Shown: piece after piece, positions 7,942 to 16,435 of the stretch | Layout: each line of letters opens with the position of its first letter | How positions within the stretch are numbered: position 1 is the first letter of the stretch | Origin: Pseudomonas tructae | Lineage (GTDB): Bacteria; Pseudomonadota; Gammaproteobacteria; Pseudomonadales; Pseudomonadaceae | Length of the DNA: 64,000 nt | Direction: 5' to 3' | Assembly: GCF_004214895.1 (NCBI RefSeq) | Contig: NZ_CP035952.1 | Location: 2,490,501 to 2,554,500, forward strand | Made by a program: the position numbers and the translations under genes | Notes under the pieces: generated by a model | The model's database searches: none | What the model saw: the letters and a program-made list of their open reading frames with translations, nothing else | Told to the model about the DNA's origin: nothing

Positions 7942-8377
7942 GGTGCGGTGAGAGCGGATTCATCATGCGCCTGACGCCGCACCCAGCCACCCAGGCAAAC
8001 GACAACAACCACAGGTAATACCCCCAGGTATAACCGGTGACGACAAACCGGCCGTCCTCATCCTGCCAGGTCACCAGTTGCCACTGCACCGACAGCCCCG
8101 CGAGCAAGGCGAGCAGGGCGTAGATCAGGCGCCGCTTGGCGCTGCGGCTGCGATAGGCGGCCAGGAACAAGGGGTTGGCCAGCCAGGCGGGGTAGCCGTA
8201 AAGCACTGCCGGCAAGCCCAGGATCAAGGCCATGAAGCCGGAGTTGGTGCTTTGGCTGTACACCTCGAGCAGCCAGTTGTGATCGTCGTTGTGTACCGCC
8301 GGGAGCACCAGGCTCAACAGGTACAGGGCCAGGCCCAGGTCGCGCAGCTCGGGCCGCCGTGGCCGCCATTTGCTCAT
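7877..8377 (-). CDS. Small multi-pass membrane protein, co-operonic with the two-component genes
   Basis: A 166-residue protein with about four hydrophobic segments (LGLALYLLSLVLPAV, FMALILGLPAVLYGYPAWLA, LIYALLALLAGLSV, YYLWLLSFAWVAGCGV). Its start codon overlaps the histidine kinase stop by 4 bp (ATGA), so it is the third gene of the response-regulator/kinase operon. Its last ~20 codons lie antisense to the DUF4303-like gene and read as a loose Pro/Gly/Ser tail, probably added by drift of the stop. No family recognised. It might be an accessory sensor or a target of the kinase. Confidence 0.7.
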   Translation of the reverse strand: MSKWRPRRPELRDLGLALYLLSLVLPAVHNDDHNWLLEVYSQSTNSGFMALILGLPAVLYGYPAWLANPLFLAAYRSRSAKRRLIYALLALLAGLSVQWQLVTWQDEDGRFVVTGYTWGYYLWLLSFAWVAGCGVRRMMNPLSPHLSVAASPGSGLPGTPPSGPDH

Positions 8378-9705
8378 CGTGGCAACTCGATACGTGCCCG
8401 CAGGCCGCCACCCTGGCGGTTGCTCAGCAGCAACTCGCCGCCTTGCTCACGCACCGCCGAACGTGCCGACGACAATCCCAGGCCAACGCCTCCGGTGTCG
8501 CGGTTGCGCGAGGACTCCAGGCGAAAGAACGGCATGAACACCTGTTCCAGCGAGGCTTCGGGGATACCCGGGCCGCGGTCGCTGATTTCGATCACGATGC
8601 CATGGGCACTGCTGCTCAACTGCACCTGGGGTTCGCAGGCGTACTTCAGGGCATTTTCCAGCAGGTTGGTCACAGCGCGCTTCAAACCCAGGGGCCGCCC
8701 GTTGAACACCAGGTTGGCAGGCCCGGTGAATGCCACATTGATCTGCTGGTCGCGGTAGTCGTCGATCAGAGTCTGCAGCAGTTCGGCGAGGTCGAAGGGG
8801 GTAGTTTCTTCCAGCCGGGTCTCGTCACGGAAGAACCCCAGCGCCGCGTTGATCATGCTCTGCATTTCATCGACGTCACGAAACAGCTTGCGCTGTTGTT
8901 CCGGGTCGTCGATGAACTCGCCGCGCAGGCGCATGCGCGTCAGGGGCGCGCGCAGGTCATGGGAAATGGCCGCGAGCATCTGTGTGCGTTCGGCCACGAA
9001 GTGCTGGATTTGCGCCTGCATGGTGTTGAAGGCGGTGATCGCCTGGCGCCATTCGTGCGGGCCTTCAAGGCCAATGGGCGGCGCGCGAAAATCACTGCCA
9101 AAGCGCCGCGCCGCACGGGCAAAACGCTGCAGCGGGCCGGCCAGCTGACGGGTGCCGACCCAGGCCACCAGCAATGCGGCAACCAACGCCAGCACACCGA
9201 TGATGGTAAAGCGCAGAGCCGAACTCAGCCCCCAGCTGCGGTAGGGCGGAGTGAAGGCCAGCCAGCTGCCGTCGTTGATCTGCATGACCAGTTTGTAATG
9301 GGCATCGGGACTGTCTGCCGGCCAGTCGCTGGGCTGGAAGCCTTCAAGATGGCGCGGGCTGTCGGCCAGCAGGCGCTGCAGGGGCGGGGCTTGCTCCAGG
9401 GTAATGCGCGCACCGGGGCCGGGCAGTTGCAGGTCGGCGCGCTGGCGGCTCCACTGCACCTGCAGCTGCGGGTTACTGGCCGCCGCGGCCAGCGTCGGGC
9501 GCAGCTCGGGCGGTGCGGCTTCGAGGGTGCGGGTGGTGATGGCGATCTGTTCCAGCAGGCCGGTCTGGCCCAGCGGCGGGCGCGCCCACACCCCGGCCAG
9601 TTGCACGAACAATACGTTGAGCGCCACCGAGGTCAGCATCGCGACAATGATGGTCAGGGCGATGCGCCGGCTGATGCTGTCGCGGCGCAGGTCGAGGCGG
9701 ATCAT
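8374..9705 (-). CDS. Sensor histidine kinase, EnvZ-like with HAMP
   Basis: A 443-residue inner-membrane kinase. A first membrane segment (IALTIIVAMLTSVALNVLFV, about 15-35) is followed by a ~130-residue periplasmic domain, a second segment (FTIIGVLALVAALLVAWVG), and HAMP. Next come the H-box AAISHDLRAPLTRMRLRGEF, the N-box NLLENALKYA, DRGPGIP, and GGVGLGLSSA. The Arg after the H-box and the compact catalytic domain place it with EnvZ/OmpB-type kinases. It overlaps the upstream regulator gene by 4 bp and the downstream membrane gene by 4 bp. The signal is not readable from the sensor domain. Confidence 0.92.
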   Translation of the reverse strand: MIRLDLRRDSISRRIALTIIVAMLTSVALNVLFVQLAGVWARPPLGQTGLLEQIAITTRTLEAAPPELRPTLAAAASNPQLQVQWSRQRADLQLPGPGARITLEQAPPLQRLLADSPRHLEGFQPSDWPADSPDAHYKLVMQINDGSWLAFTPPYRSWGLSSALRFTIIGVLALVAALLVAWVGTRQLAGPLQRFARAARRFGSDFRAPPIGLEGPHEWRQAITAFNTMQAQIQHFVAERTQMLAAISHDLRAPLTRMRLRGEFIDDPEQQRKLFRDVDEMQSMINAALGFFRDETRLEETTPFDLAELLQTLIDDYRDQQINVAFTGPANLVFNGRPLGLKRAVTNLLENALKYACEPQVQLSSSAHGIVIEISDRGPGIPEASLEQVFMPFFRLESSRNRDTGGVGLGLSSARSAVREQGGELLLSNRQGGGLRARIELPR

Positions 9706-10424
9706 GAGCGGCTGACCTTGGCACTGAACAGGTAACCGCCGTTGCGCACCGTGCGGATCAGCTCCGGGCGCTTGCTGTCAGGCTCGATCTTGCGTCGCAG
9801 GCGGCTGACCTGCACATCGATGCTGCGGTCGAAGGCTTCGTGGCCCTGGCCGCGGGCGAGGTCGATCAACTGTTCGCGGGTGAGGATGCGCTGCGGATGC
9901 TCAAGGAACACCAGCAGCAGGTCGAACTCGCCGGCCGACAACGGCACCATCACCCCTTCGGGCGTGCGCAGTTCGCGCCGGGTCACGTCCAGTTGCCAGT
10001 TGTCGAAGTGGATCACCGGCCGGCTTTCTTCGCTGGCCGGCCGTAGTTGTTCCCCGGCCCGGCGTTGCACCGCCCGCAGGCGCGCCAGCAGCTCGCGGGC
10101 ATCGAAGGGTTTGCCCAGGTAGTCGTCGGCGCCCAGCTCCAGGCCGACGATGCGATCGCTCAGCTCATCCATGGCGGTAAGCATGACGATCGGGATGCCG
10201 GTGTTGGCCCGTAGCTTCTGGCACAGGCTCAGACCGCCTTCGCCGGGCAGCATCAGGTCGAGGATGATGATGTCCGGGCGGTTGAGTTCAATGGCGACCC
10301 ACATGGCATCGCCATTGCCGGCCAGGTCGACGTCGTAGCCGTGACGAAGAAAGAACTTCTTCAGCAGGGCGCAAATTTCCATGTCGTCATCGACAATCAG
10401 CAGTCTGCTCACGTTGTGGTCCAT
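9702..10424 (-). CDS. OmpR family response regulator
   Basis: A 240-residue DNA-binding regulator. The receiver domain has the acidic pocket VDDD (12-14), phospho-acceptor Asp56 in ILDLMLPG, the Thr of MLTA and the Lys in GKPFDARELLARL. The C-terminal winged helix is seen in PLSAGEFDLLLVFLEHPQRI and DRSIDVQVSRLRRKIEPD. It is the first gene of the regulator-kinase-membrane protein operon. The intergenic region 10425-10573 separates it from the divergent hypothetical gene and holds its promoter. Confidence 0.95.
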   Translation of the reverse strand: MDHNVSRLLIVDDDMEICALLKKFFLRHGYDVDLAGNGDAMWVAIELNRPDIIILDLMLPGEGGLSLCQKLRANTGIPIVMLTAMDELSDRIVGLELGADDYLGKPFDARELLARLRAVQRRAGEQLRPASEESRPVIHFDNWQLDVTRRELRTPEGVMVPLSAGEFDLLLVFLEHPQRILTREQLIDLARGQGHEAFDRSIDVQVSRLRRKIEPDSKRPELIRTVRNGGYLFSAKVSRS

Positions 10425-10573
10425 GGGCGTGAAAAGTGCATATCTAAAACCATTCTGCGCTGGCGGTCATATATTTCAATCTCGCAATAATCCTGCCGGC
10501 CTGACACAAACGGGACATCTGCCAGCAAAAGCCGGAGCGCACTCTGTGGCCAGTTCAAACCAGGGAGTTCTCC

Positions 10574-10885
10574 ATGCCGGCTACACACCCGATCGACAGC
10601 TTCGACAGCAGCCAGTCACTGACCCTCGACCTGCGCACCCAGGAGCTCTGGCGCAATGCGCTGCTCAGTTATCAGGACTCGCGGCTGGGCTTGTCCAGCG
10701 ATGGCAGGCACATGGTCCTCAGCCATTATTTTGAGCGCTACAGCCCGACCAGCAACCAGTGGATGGAGTACAGCTACAAGATCCCCCTGGCTGAACTGGT
10801 GCACTGGATCATGAGCCAGGGTGAGCTGCACGTCGACCGTTCCACCACCACGCCGAACCCGGCCAACGACGGCTTTGGAGGCTGA
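10574..10885 (+). CDS. Hypothetical protein, 103 aa
   Basis: A 103-residue soluble protein with no signal peptide and no family I recognise. The N-terminus reads MPATHPIDSFDSSQSL. A central aromatic segment (SHYFERYSPTSNQWMEYSYK) is the most distinctive part. It is preceded by GGGAG at 10563-10567 and its stop lies 2 bp before the next start, so it is co-transcribed with the DUF3313 lipoprotein. Co-transcription hints at an envelope role, but this is weak. Confidence 0.65.
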   Translation: MPATHPIDSFDSSQSLTLDLRTQELWRNALLSYQDSRLGLSSDGRHMVLSHYFERYSPTSNQWMEYSYKIPLAELVHWIMSQGELHVDRSTTTPNPANDGFGG

Positions 10886-10887
10886 GC

Positions 10888-11595
10888 ATGCGCAAGCAAT
10901 TGATCGTACCGCTGTTGAGTGTTTCGCTGTTGCTGGCAGGTTGCAGCCAGAACAAGGTCAGCCCCAAGGAGTACTCGGGCTTTCTGCGCAACTATGACCA
11001 GTTGAGCGAACACAAAACCGCCTCCGGGGATTCGGTGTTGCGCTGGGTCAGCCCGAGCTTGCGCATGGAACGCTACAGCCAGGTGTACATCGCCCCCAGC
11101 CAGTTCTACCCACGGCCTGAAGCCAGCAAGCGGATCCCGGCGAGCACCCTGACGGCGGTCACCGGTTACTACGACGCAGCGCTCAAGCGCGAGCTGGGCA
11201 AGGTTCTGAATCTGGTCGAGGAACCCGGCCCGCACACCTTGATCATCCGCCCGGCGATCACTTCGGTGGGCGCCTATACCCAGGCATTGCACTTCTATGA
11301 ATACCTGCCGGTGACCTTGGTGGCGGCTGGGGTCAGCAGCGCCGTGGGCATCCGCGACCTGGACAGCGTGATCGCCACCGAGGCGGCCTTCCTCGATGGC
11401 GGCAGCCGTACGGTGGTCGCCGAAGTGGTGCGCAAAGGCACCGGCCTGCCGCTGGAGAACGACGATCAGGTGATGACCGCCGATAACCTCAAGGTGGTGC
11501 TTGATGGCTGGGCACGGGACTGGCGTCAGGCGGCCGAAACCCTCAAGCAGCAAAAGCAGGCCGCCGTCACAGGGCAAAAATCCACGGCACCATGA
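10888..11595 (+). CDS. DUF3313 family lipoprotein
   Basis: A 235-residue lipoprotein. The signal MRKQLIVPLLSVSLLLAGC ends in lipobox LLAGC, so the mature N-terminus is Cys19. The following SGFLRNYDQL and the VSPSLRMERYSQVYIAP segment are typical of DUF3313 proteins, whose role is unknown. The C-terminal tail rich in Gln/Lys overlaps the convergent SLC13 gene by 29 bp. It is the second gene of a two-gene unit with the 103-residue hypothetical protein. Confidence 0.82.
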   Translation: MRKQLIVPLLSVSLLLAGCSQNKVSPKEYSGFLRNYDQLSEHKTASGDSVLRWVSPSLRMERYSQVYIAPSQFYPRPEASKRIPASTLTAVTGYYDAALKRELGKVLNLVEEPGPHTLIIRPAITSVGAYTQALHFYEYLPVTLVAAGVSSAVGIRDLDSVIATEAAFLDGGSRTVVAEVVRKGTGLPLENDDQVMTADNLKVVLDGWARDWRQAAETLKQQKQAAVTGQKSTAP

Positions 11596-13396
11596 TCACG
11601 CTGACCACCATCACCAGCACCGTGAAGGGCACGCCGATCTTGACGAAATCGGCGAAGCGGTACTGGCCGGGGCCGAGCACCAGGGTGTTGACCGGCGATG
11701 ACACCGGGGTCATGAACGCCGCCGACGCCGCCAGGGCGACGATCATCGCGAAGGGGTAGGGCGAGGCTCCCAGTTGCTCGGCGGTGCTGATCGCCACGGG
11801 CGCCATCAGCACTGCAGTGGCGGTGTTGGAGATGAACAGGCCGATGATCGCGGTAATGGTGAACAGGCTGGCAAGAATCACATAGGGGCCGGCGCTGCCG
11901 AGCATCTGCACCAGGCCGTGCACGGCCAGGGCGATGCCGCCGGTTTTCTGCAGGGCCAGGGCAAAGGGCAGCATGCCGACAATCAGCACCAGGCTCTGCC
12001 AGTGAATGGCGCGGTAGGCGCTGTTCATGTCGATGCAGCGCCCGGCGCCCATCAGCAGGCAGCCGATCAAGGCGGCAATCACGTTGGGCACTACGCCGCT
12101 GACCATCAGCGCGACCATCACCGCCAGGCTGATCAGCGCATAGGGTGCGCGGTTGCCGGCGGGGGCAACGTTATCGATTTCTGCCGGCAGGCTTAGCACC
12201 AGGAAGTCCCGAGGCTGGGTCTGCAACTGGCGAATGGCTTTCCAGGTGCCGATCACCAGCAGGGTATCGCCCAGCTTGAGTTTTTCTTCTACCAGTTGCT
12301 CGTCGATGGCGTTCTGGTCGCGGCGCAGGCCGACCACGTTGAGCCCCCAGCGGCTGCGGAAGGTCAGTTCCAGCAGGCTCTTGCCGATCAGTAATGAGCC
12401 GGGCGGCACCGCCACTTCGGCCATGCCCACTTCCTGGGACTGGTCGATGAAATAGGCGGCCTTGAAGTGCAGCGGTTCCAGTTGCATGTTCTGGCACAGG
12501 CTGCGCAGGTCGTCCTTGGGCGCGAACAGGTCCAGTAGCAGTACGTCGCCTTCATGCACCGTGGTGCTCGAATCGGGGCTGAGCACGCGGGTGGTGAACT
12601 TGTGCTGGCGCTCGATGCCGACCACGCTGGCGCCGTGTTCGGTGCGCAGTTTCAACTCGCTGAGGCTGTGGCCGATCAGCGGTGAACCGGGGCGCACGCG
12701 CAGGCGTCGTTCGCGGCCGGCGAGCTTGTAGTCGATGATCAGGTCGAGCAGGGTGCGGCGGGTTTGTGCGCTGCCGTCCTTGCGCACTTCGCCGCCCAGC
12801 CAGTGGCGGGTCAGCAGCATGTAGCCAACTCCGAGCAGCAGCACCACCAGGCCGAACGGGGTAAAACTGAAAAAACTGAAGCCGCTTGCGCCGTGGCGCA
12901 CCAATTCACTGTGCACCACCACGTTGGGCGGGGTCGCCACCAGGCTGAGCATGCCGCTGATCAGCCCGGCGAAGGCCAGCGGCATCATCAGGCGGCTGGG
13001 CGAGATGCGCATGCGCGCGGCAATGCTCAACACCACCGGGATGAAAATCGCCACCACCCCGGTGGAGCTCATCACTGAGCCCAGCCCGGCTACGCAGACC
13101 ATCAGCAACACGATCAGCCGAGCTTCGCTGTTGCCGGCGCGCTCGGCCATCCACTCGCCGATGCGGTAGGCAATGCCGGTACGCACCAGGCCTTCGCCGA
13201 TCACGAACAGGGCGGCAATCAGCACCACGTTGGGGTCGCTGAAACCGGCCAGGGCTTCCTGCACGCTGATGATGCCCAGCAGCGGCAAAGCGACAATCAC
13301 CAACAGGGCGACCACGTCCATGCGTGGCCGGTTGGCGATGAACAGGGCCACGGCGGTGAACAGCAAGCCGAGCACCCAGAGCAGATCGTGATTCAT
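11567..13396 (-). CDS. SLC13/DASS-type permease with two TrkA-C (RCK_C) domains
   Basis: A 609-residue inner-membrane transporter. Hydrophobic segments flank a central cytosolic insert of about 200 residues made of two TrkA-C-like units (RPGSPLIGHSLSELKLR and VPPGSLLIGKSLLELTFRSR). Membrane motifs such as SSTGVVAIFIPV, SLVATPPNVVVHSEL and FISNTATAVLMAPVAI match the SLC13/ArsB-NhaD superfamily. Such proteins carry sulfate, dicarboxylates or citrate with sodium; the exact substrate is not readable. The ATG at 13396 opens the first helix directly. The gene is single and convergent with the DUF3313 lipoprotein. Confidence 0.88.
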   Translation of the reverse strand: MNHDLLWVLGLLFTAVALFIANRPRMDVVALLVIVALPLLGIISVQEALAGFSDPNVVLIAALFVIGEGLVRTGIAYRIGEWMAERAGNSEARLIVLLMVCVAGLGSVMSSTGVVAIFIPVVLSIAARMRISPSRLMMPLAFAGLISGMLSLVATPPNVVVHSELVRHGASGFSFFSFTPFGLVVLLLGVGYMLLTRHWLGGEVRKDGSAQTRRTLLDLIIDYKLAGRERRLRVRPGSPLIGHSLSELKLRTEHGASVVGIERQHKFTTRVLSPDSSTTVHEGDVLLLDLFAPKDDLRSLCQNMQLEPLHFKAAYFIDQSQEVGMAEVAVPPGSLLIGKSLLELTFRSRWGLNVVGLRRDQNAIDEQLVEEKLKLGDTLLVIGTWKAIRQLQTQPRDFLVLSLPAEIDNVAPAGNRAPYALISLAVMVALMVSGVVPNVIAALIGCLLMGAGRCIDMNSAYRAIHWQSLVLIVGMLPFALALQKTGGIALAVHGLVQMLGSAGPYVILASLFTITAIIGLFISNTATAVLMAPVAISTAEQLGASPYPFAMIVALAASAAFMTPVSSPVNTLVLGPGQYRFADFVKIGVPFTVLVMVVSVIMVPWIFAL

Positions 13397-13534
13397 GCAG
13401 TCATCCTGATACCTGAAGGCTGCAAGTCTGGCAGAAATTCAGCGCGTGTTTGTTGATGTGCTGCAGCGCGCGGGGCATTGCGGCGGATTGGTGGTAGAGT
13501 TGCCTGCGTTTTTTATCATTCAGGGAAGACAGGT

Positions 13535-13930
13535 TTGGACCAGAACACCAGCAATTGGAAGGGTACCGCCCTGGCATTGGGTGTGATCGGCTGCATCACG
13601 CTGATCGGCTACATCATCTATTACACCATCAAGGTCAATGTCTTCCTGTTCTGGGATTACACGGCCTTCACCTACATCATCATCTGCCTGGGCCTGGTGT
13701 CCCTGTCGATGTTGGGTACCTTTCTGCTCAATCACCAGAACCCCGATACCAACGTGTTTGGCAGCCTGCTGCTGTTGGCGATGGCGGGTATTACGCAGGC
13801 GATTTTCGATTTGGAACTGTCGGTGTTTCTGTGCCTGGCCGGGCTGTATGCGGCCGGCGTGATCGGCCTTGCCATCGGATTTGCCAACAAGCGCGCAGTT
13901 GAAGCGGCAGAGGCCGACGAACCGTTGTAG
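13535..13930 (+). CDS. Small four-helix membrane protein, TTG start
   Basis: A 131-residue integral membrane protein with four hydrophobic segments (ALALGVIGCITLIGYIIYYT, FTYIIICLGLVSLSMLGTFL, FGSLLLLAMAGITQAIF, VFLCLAGLYAAGVIGLAIGF) and a short acidic C-terminus. There is no ATG at the N-terminus. The TTG at 13535 with CAGGGA about 9 bases before it is the best start; an earlier TTG at 13478 has no ribosome site. No family recognised. It ends 1 bp from the convergent RDD gene. Confidence 0.65.
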   Translation: MDQNTSNWKGTALALGVIGCITLIGYIIYYTIKVNVFLFWDYTAFTYIIICLGLVSLSMLGTFLLNHQNPDTNVFGSLLLLAMAGITQAIFDLELSVFLCLAGLYAAGVIGLAIGFANKRAVEAAEADEPL

Positions 13931-13931
13931 T

Positions 13932-14351
13932 TCACTCCTGGCTCAATTGCTGGCGCAGTGCCTTGAGGTCGCGCGTATCGATGACCCAGGTGCGCGCCAG
14001 CTTGTCGCCGGGCCGTTGGCAATAGCGCGACTCGGCGCACAGCCAGACCACGATCAGGCCAAAGGCTGCCTCGATCGGCCGGGTGATGCCGCGCAGCAGT
14101 GCCTGCAACAGGCTCGGCGGCTGGCCGGCGCGGTTGATCACCGTCAGCCCCAACAGCAGCTTGCCCGGGGTTTGCCCGCGCATCAGGTATTCAAAGACCG
14201 GGAAGTACAGCAGTTGCATCAGCAGCATGCCGCCTTCGCCGTGGCCAAGGCCCAGCAGGGCCAGGGCGAACCAGGCGCCGAGGGCGAGCAGGGTATCGAG
14301 CAGCCAGGCGCCGATGCGGCGAATGATCAAGGTGGTGCGGGAGACGTGCAT
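13932..14351 (-). CDS. RDD family membrane protein
   Basis: About 139 residues. It shows the RDD signature: Arg-Arg near the N-terminus before the first helix (IIRRIGAWLLDTLLALGAWF, with the Asp inside the helix), a second helix (LLMQLLYFPVFEYL), and GQTPGKLLLGLTVI. The C-terminal helix FGLIVVWLCA leads to GDKLARTWVID. The role of RDD proteins is mostly unknown, although some affect ion or osmotic homeostasis. The start is uncertain: ATG 14351 lacks a clear ribosome site and a GTG at 14411 is possible. Confidence 0.8.
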   Translation of the reverse strand: MHVSRTTLIIRRIGAWLLDTLLALGAWFALALLGLGHGEGGMLLMQLLYFPVFEYLMRGQTPGKLLLGLTVINRAGQPPSLLQALLRGITRPIEAAFGLIVVWLCAESRYCQRPGDKLARTWVIDTRDLKALRQQLSQE

Positions 14352-14464
14352 GGGGACGGTGCTGATCCTGACGGGGTGGGCGATGGTCGCATGCCTGGCG
14401 CGGCAAAGCACGACGCGGATGGCGGCTGGGTGATACAGTCGCGTTTTTTTGACGAGGGTGTGTC

Positions 14465-14815
14465 ATGCGCGCAGTTTTGCTGGTGGTTGCGGCAACAGTA
14501 TTGGCCGGTTGTGCGTCTTCGGCCATGGAGGCGGCACGCAGCCAGGCGCCGGCCATGCAGTTCAATTCGAGCAAGGTGGCGGATGTGGTTGCCCAGTGCA
14601 TCCAGTTCGGTTGGCAGGACGAAGCGGTGTTTGGGGTTGATGCCAGCGGTTACCTGGAGCCTGGCAAGCAAGGCGGTTTCACCGTGTACACCCGCGAGGC
14701 CGAATTCTTTGCCGATATACGTGGCGATACTGGTCGCACCATCGTCAGCTACTATGCCACGTCCCACGACGACCTATCCCGTCGTCGCATCGCTGCATTG
14801 GCGACCTGCCTGTAG
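14465..14815 (+). CDS. Small lipoprotein, 116 aa
   Basis: A 116-residue lipoprotein with signal MRAVLLVVAATVLAGC and lipobox LAGC. The mature part contains AQCIQFGWQDEAVFGVDASG and GGFTVYTREAEFFADI and ends in ALATCL, with two conserved-looking Cys outside the lipobox. GAGGG lies 8 bases before the ATG. Similar short lipoproteins are common in Pseudomonas; no function is known to me. Confidence 0.75.
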   Translation: MRAVLLVVAATVLAGCASSAMEAARSQAPAMQFNSSKVADVVAQCIQFGWQDEAVFGVDASGYLEPGKQGGFTVYTREAEFFADIRGDTGRTIVSYYATSHDDLSRRRIAALATCL

Positions 14816-14821
14816 CTCGTT

Positions 14822-15511
14822 CTAGCGGGGCATGTACCTGAGCTGCCAGCGCCGTGGGATCTTCAGCGAGATCAAGCCCAGCGCGGCAGCCAGCAGGGCG
14901 CTGAACAGCAGGGCGGCAAGCTCGAATGCCTGCTCCAGCAGCACCCCGAGCACGGCGCCGACAAACATCCCGGTCCAGGGAATCAACTGCACCCGCCAGC
15001 CCTGACGGCGCTCACCCAGCAGCGCCCGGCCCAGGCCACGGCCGAAGCGCGAGAGCGCGCCGGTGACGTAGGTCAGGCCGATCGGCAGGCCGTTCACTTC
15101 TTCGACCACGGCGTTGATCATGCCCATGGCGGTCACCGCCGCCACCAGTGCCGGCAGTTGCGCGGCGCCGGGCAGCAACGCCGCCAGCGCCAGCAGCGCG
15201 GCGATGATCAGCAATAACGGGCACGGCCGGCGGCCGCTGAGGCGGGCGATCACCACCCCCAGGGCATTGCCGACGACAAAGGCCAGCAGCACGGCGGCAA
15301 TGCGCAGAATCGGCGCAAGTTCGCCTGCGCCGAGCGATACCGCCAGGCGCGTGGTATTGCCGCTCATGAACGAGACGAAATCGCCGGTGGCCATGAAGCC
15401 GATGGCATCGGTCATGCCGGCCAGCACCGACAGGGCGGCGACAAAGTACAGACCGACCTTGCCGCGCAGGCGGGCGAGCGGGGTAGAAGGGGAGGTGGAA
15501 CCTGGCAGCAT
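14822..15511 (-). CDS. YoaK/DUF1275 family membrane protein
   Basis: A 229-residue inner-membrane protein with six hydrophobic segments. The family signature is clear: AGMTDAIGFMATGDFVSFMSGNTT followed by a second helix, then NGLPIGLTYVTGALSRFG in the middle. DUF1275 proteins are of unknown function, probably transporters. It is single, convergent with the small lipoprotein at 14465-14815, and followed upstream by the repeat-rich gap. The listed signature is split across residues about 30-55. Confidence 0.88.
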   Translation of the reverse strand: MLPGSTSPSTPLARLRGKVGLYFVAALSVLAGMTDAIGFMATGDFVSFMSGNTTRLAVSLGAGELAPILRIAAVLLAFVVGNALGVVIARLSGRRPCPLLLIIAALLALAALLPGAAQLPALVAAVTAMGMINAVVEEVNGLPIGLTYVTGALSRFGRGLGRALLGERRQGWRVQLIPWTGMFVGAVLGVLLEQAFELAALLFSALLAAALGLISLKIPRRWQLRYMPR

Positions 15512-15637
15512 CCTTGGCGCTCCCGACAGCAGATCAGTGGGCTTAACCTTGTCGCTTTATGCGAGCCTGCCAGTATACATAAGCTGTCTACTTGAGATTT
15601 GGGGCTGTGTTTCGGCCCATCGCGGGCAGTCCACATT

Positions 15638-15661
15638 GTGGGAGCGGGCTTGCCCCGCGAT
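15638..15661 (+). repeat. REP element
   Basis: Standard REP core gagcgggcttgccccgc, 77 bp downstream (+) of the first arm of nothing coding and about 70 bp left of the palindrome. Confidence 0.85.
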
Positions 15662-15728
15662 GAGCATCGGTATCTACACATCTCTAATCCTGATCTATGA
15701 AAAGGGCTCAGGGTTGGTCTGCGCATGT

Positions 15729-15970
15729 GTGCTGATCCAGTTGATGTGGTGAGGCTGCCGGCCCCTTCCGCCCTTACGGCGGGTCCCTTTTGTCTTGGCA
15801 AAAGGAACCAAAACCGCCTGCTCCTGCATCCGGCCCTGCGCTGCGCTTCGGGTTCCCTCCTTACGCACCGACTCCAGGGGCCGCGCCACACGGGCTTCCT
15901 GCCCGTTGGCGCTTTGCGGGCCATCCATGGCCCTCCACCCCCTCCATCGGTGCTCCACTCGGCCTACTGA
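15729..15970 (+). repeat. Left arm of composite palindrome
   Basis: About 242 bp whose reverse complement matches 16110-16352 at roughly 80-85% by eye. Shared blocks in order are gctgccggccccttccgccc, a tcttgg-loop hairpin, cggccctgcgctgcgc, ggttccctccttacgcaccg and ccctccatcggtgctccact. The hairpin stem here is GGTCCCTTTTG with CAAAAGGAACC. Confidence 0.85.
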
Positions 15971-15980
15971 AGTCGCTGCA

Positions 15981-16015
15981 GATCAAGATCAAGATCAAGA
16001 TCAAGATCAAGATCA
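15981..16015 (+). repeat. Hexanucleotide tandem repeat (gatcaa)n
   Basis: About six uninterrupted copies of gatcaa in the centre of the palindrome. The flanking cag...cagc pairs with gctgttgatctg at about 16078-16089 on the other side of the loop. Confidence 0.85.
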
Positions 16016-16109
16016 ACAGCGCGGTGTGAACACAAATGTGGTGTGCGACCTCAGCCAGCAAGAGCGAAGCGAATTGTGCTGTTGATCTGGCTTTTGATTT
16101 TTCGCGATG

Positions 16110-16352
16110 TCAGTAGGCCGAGTGGAGCACCGATGGAGGGGGTGCAGGCCCATGGATGGGCCGTAAAGCGCCGAGGGACATGGATGTCCCTTCGGTGCGG
16201 CCCCCGGAGTCGGTGCGTAAGGAGGGAACCCGGAGCGCAGCGCAGGGCCGGATGATTGAGCGAGCGGTTTTGCTCACTTTTGCCAAGACAAAAGTGAGCC
16301 GCCGTAAGGGCGGAAGGGGCCGGCAGCGTCGCCACCTCAACTGGATAAGCAC
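16110..16352 (-). repeat. Right arm of composite palindrome
   Basis: Inverted partner of 15729-15970. Its internal hairpin has stem GCTCACTTTTG paired perfectly with CAAAAGTGAGC, while the left arm uses a different stem sequence with the same tcttgg loop. The spacer between the arms carries tcagccagcaagagcgaagc, also present inverted near 5.93 kb. Confidence 0.85.
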
Positions 16353-16435
16353 GCCTATCAAGAGTCAATAGGCTGACTCGCTACCGTGGAAGCCGGCGCT
16401 GCCGGCGATGGGCTGCAACGCAGCCCCGGTTCACC

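Larger units (their letters stand above)
15512..16435. repeat. Gene-free region with REP and a large imperfect palindrome
   Basis: 924 bp without a supported gene. It holds a REP (15638-15661) and a composite palindrome (15729-16352). Short frames on both strands inside the arms (such as 15725-15970 and 16110-16361) give near-identical low-complexity peptides because the two arms mirror each other. They look like by-products of the repeat, not genes. Confidence 0.85.

Noticed and set aside
8359..9735. 458-codon plus-strand frame
   Set aside because: Antisense to the histidine kinase with its H, N and G boxes.
15981..16015. gatcaa tandem repeat as a CRISPR array
   Set aside because: The units are six bases and adjoining, with no spacers.
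15725..16371. Several 60-105-codon frames on both strands inside the palindrome
   Set aside because: They repeat the same peptide because the arms are inverted copies; no ribosome sites or family motifs.
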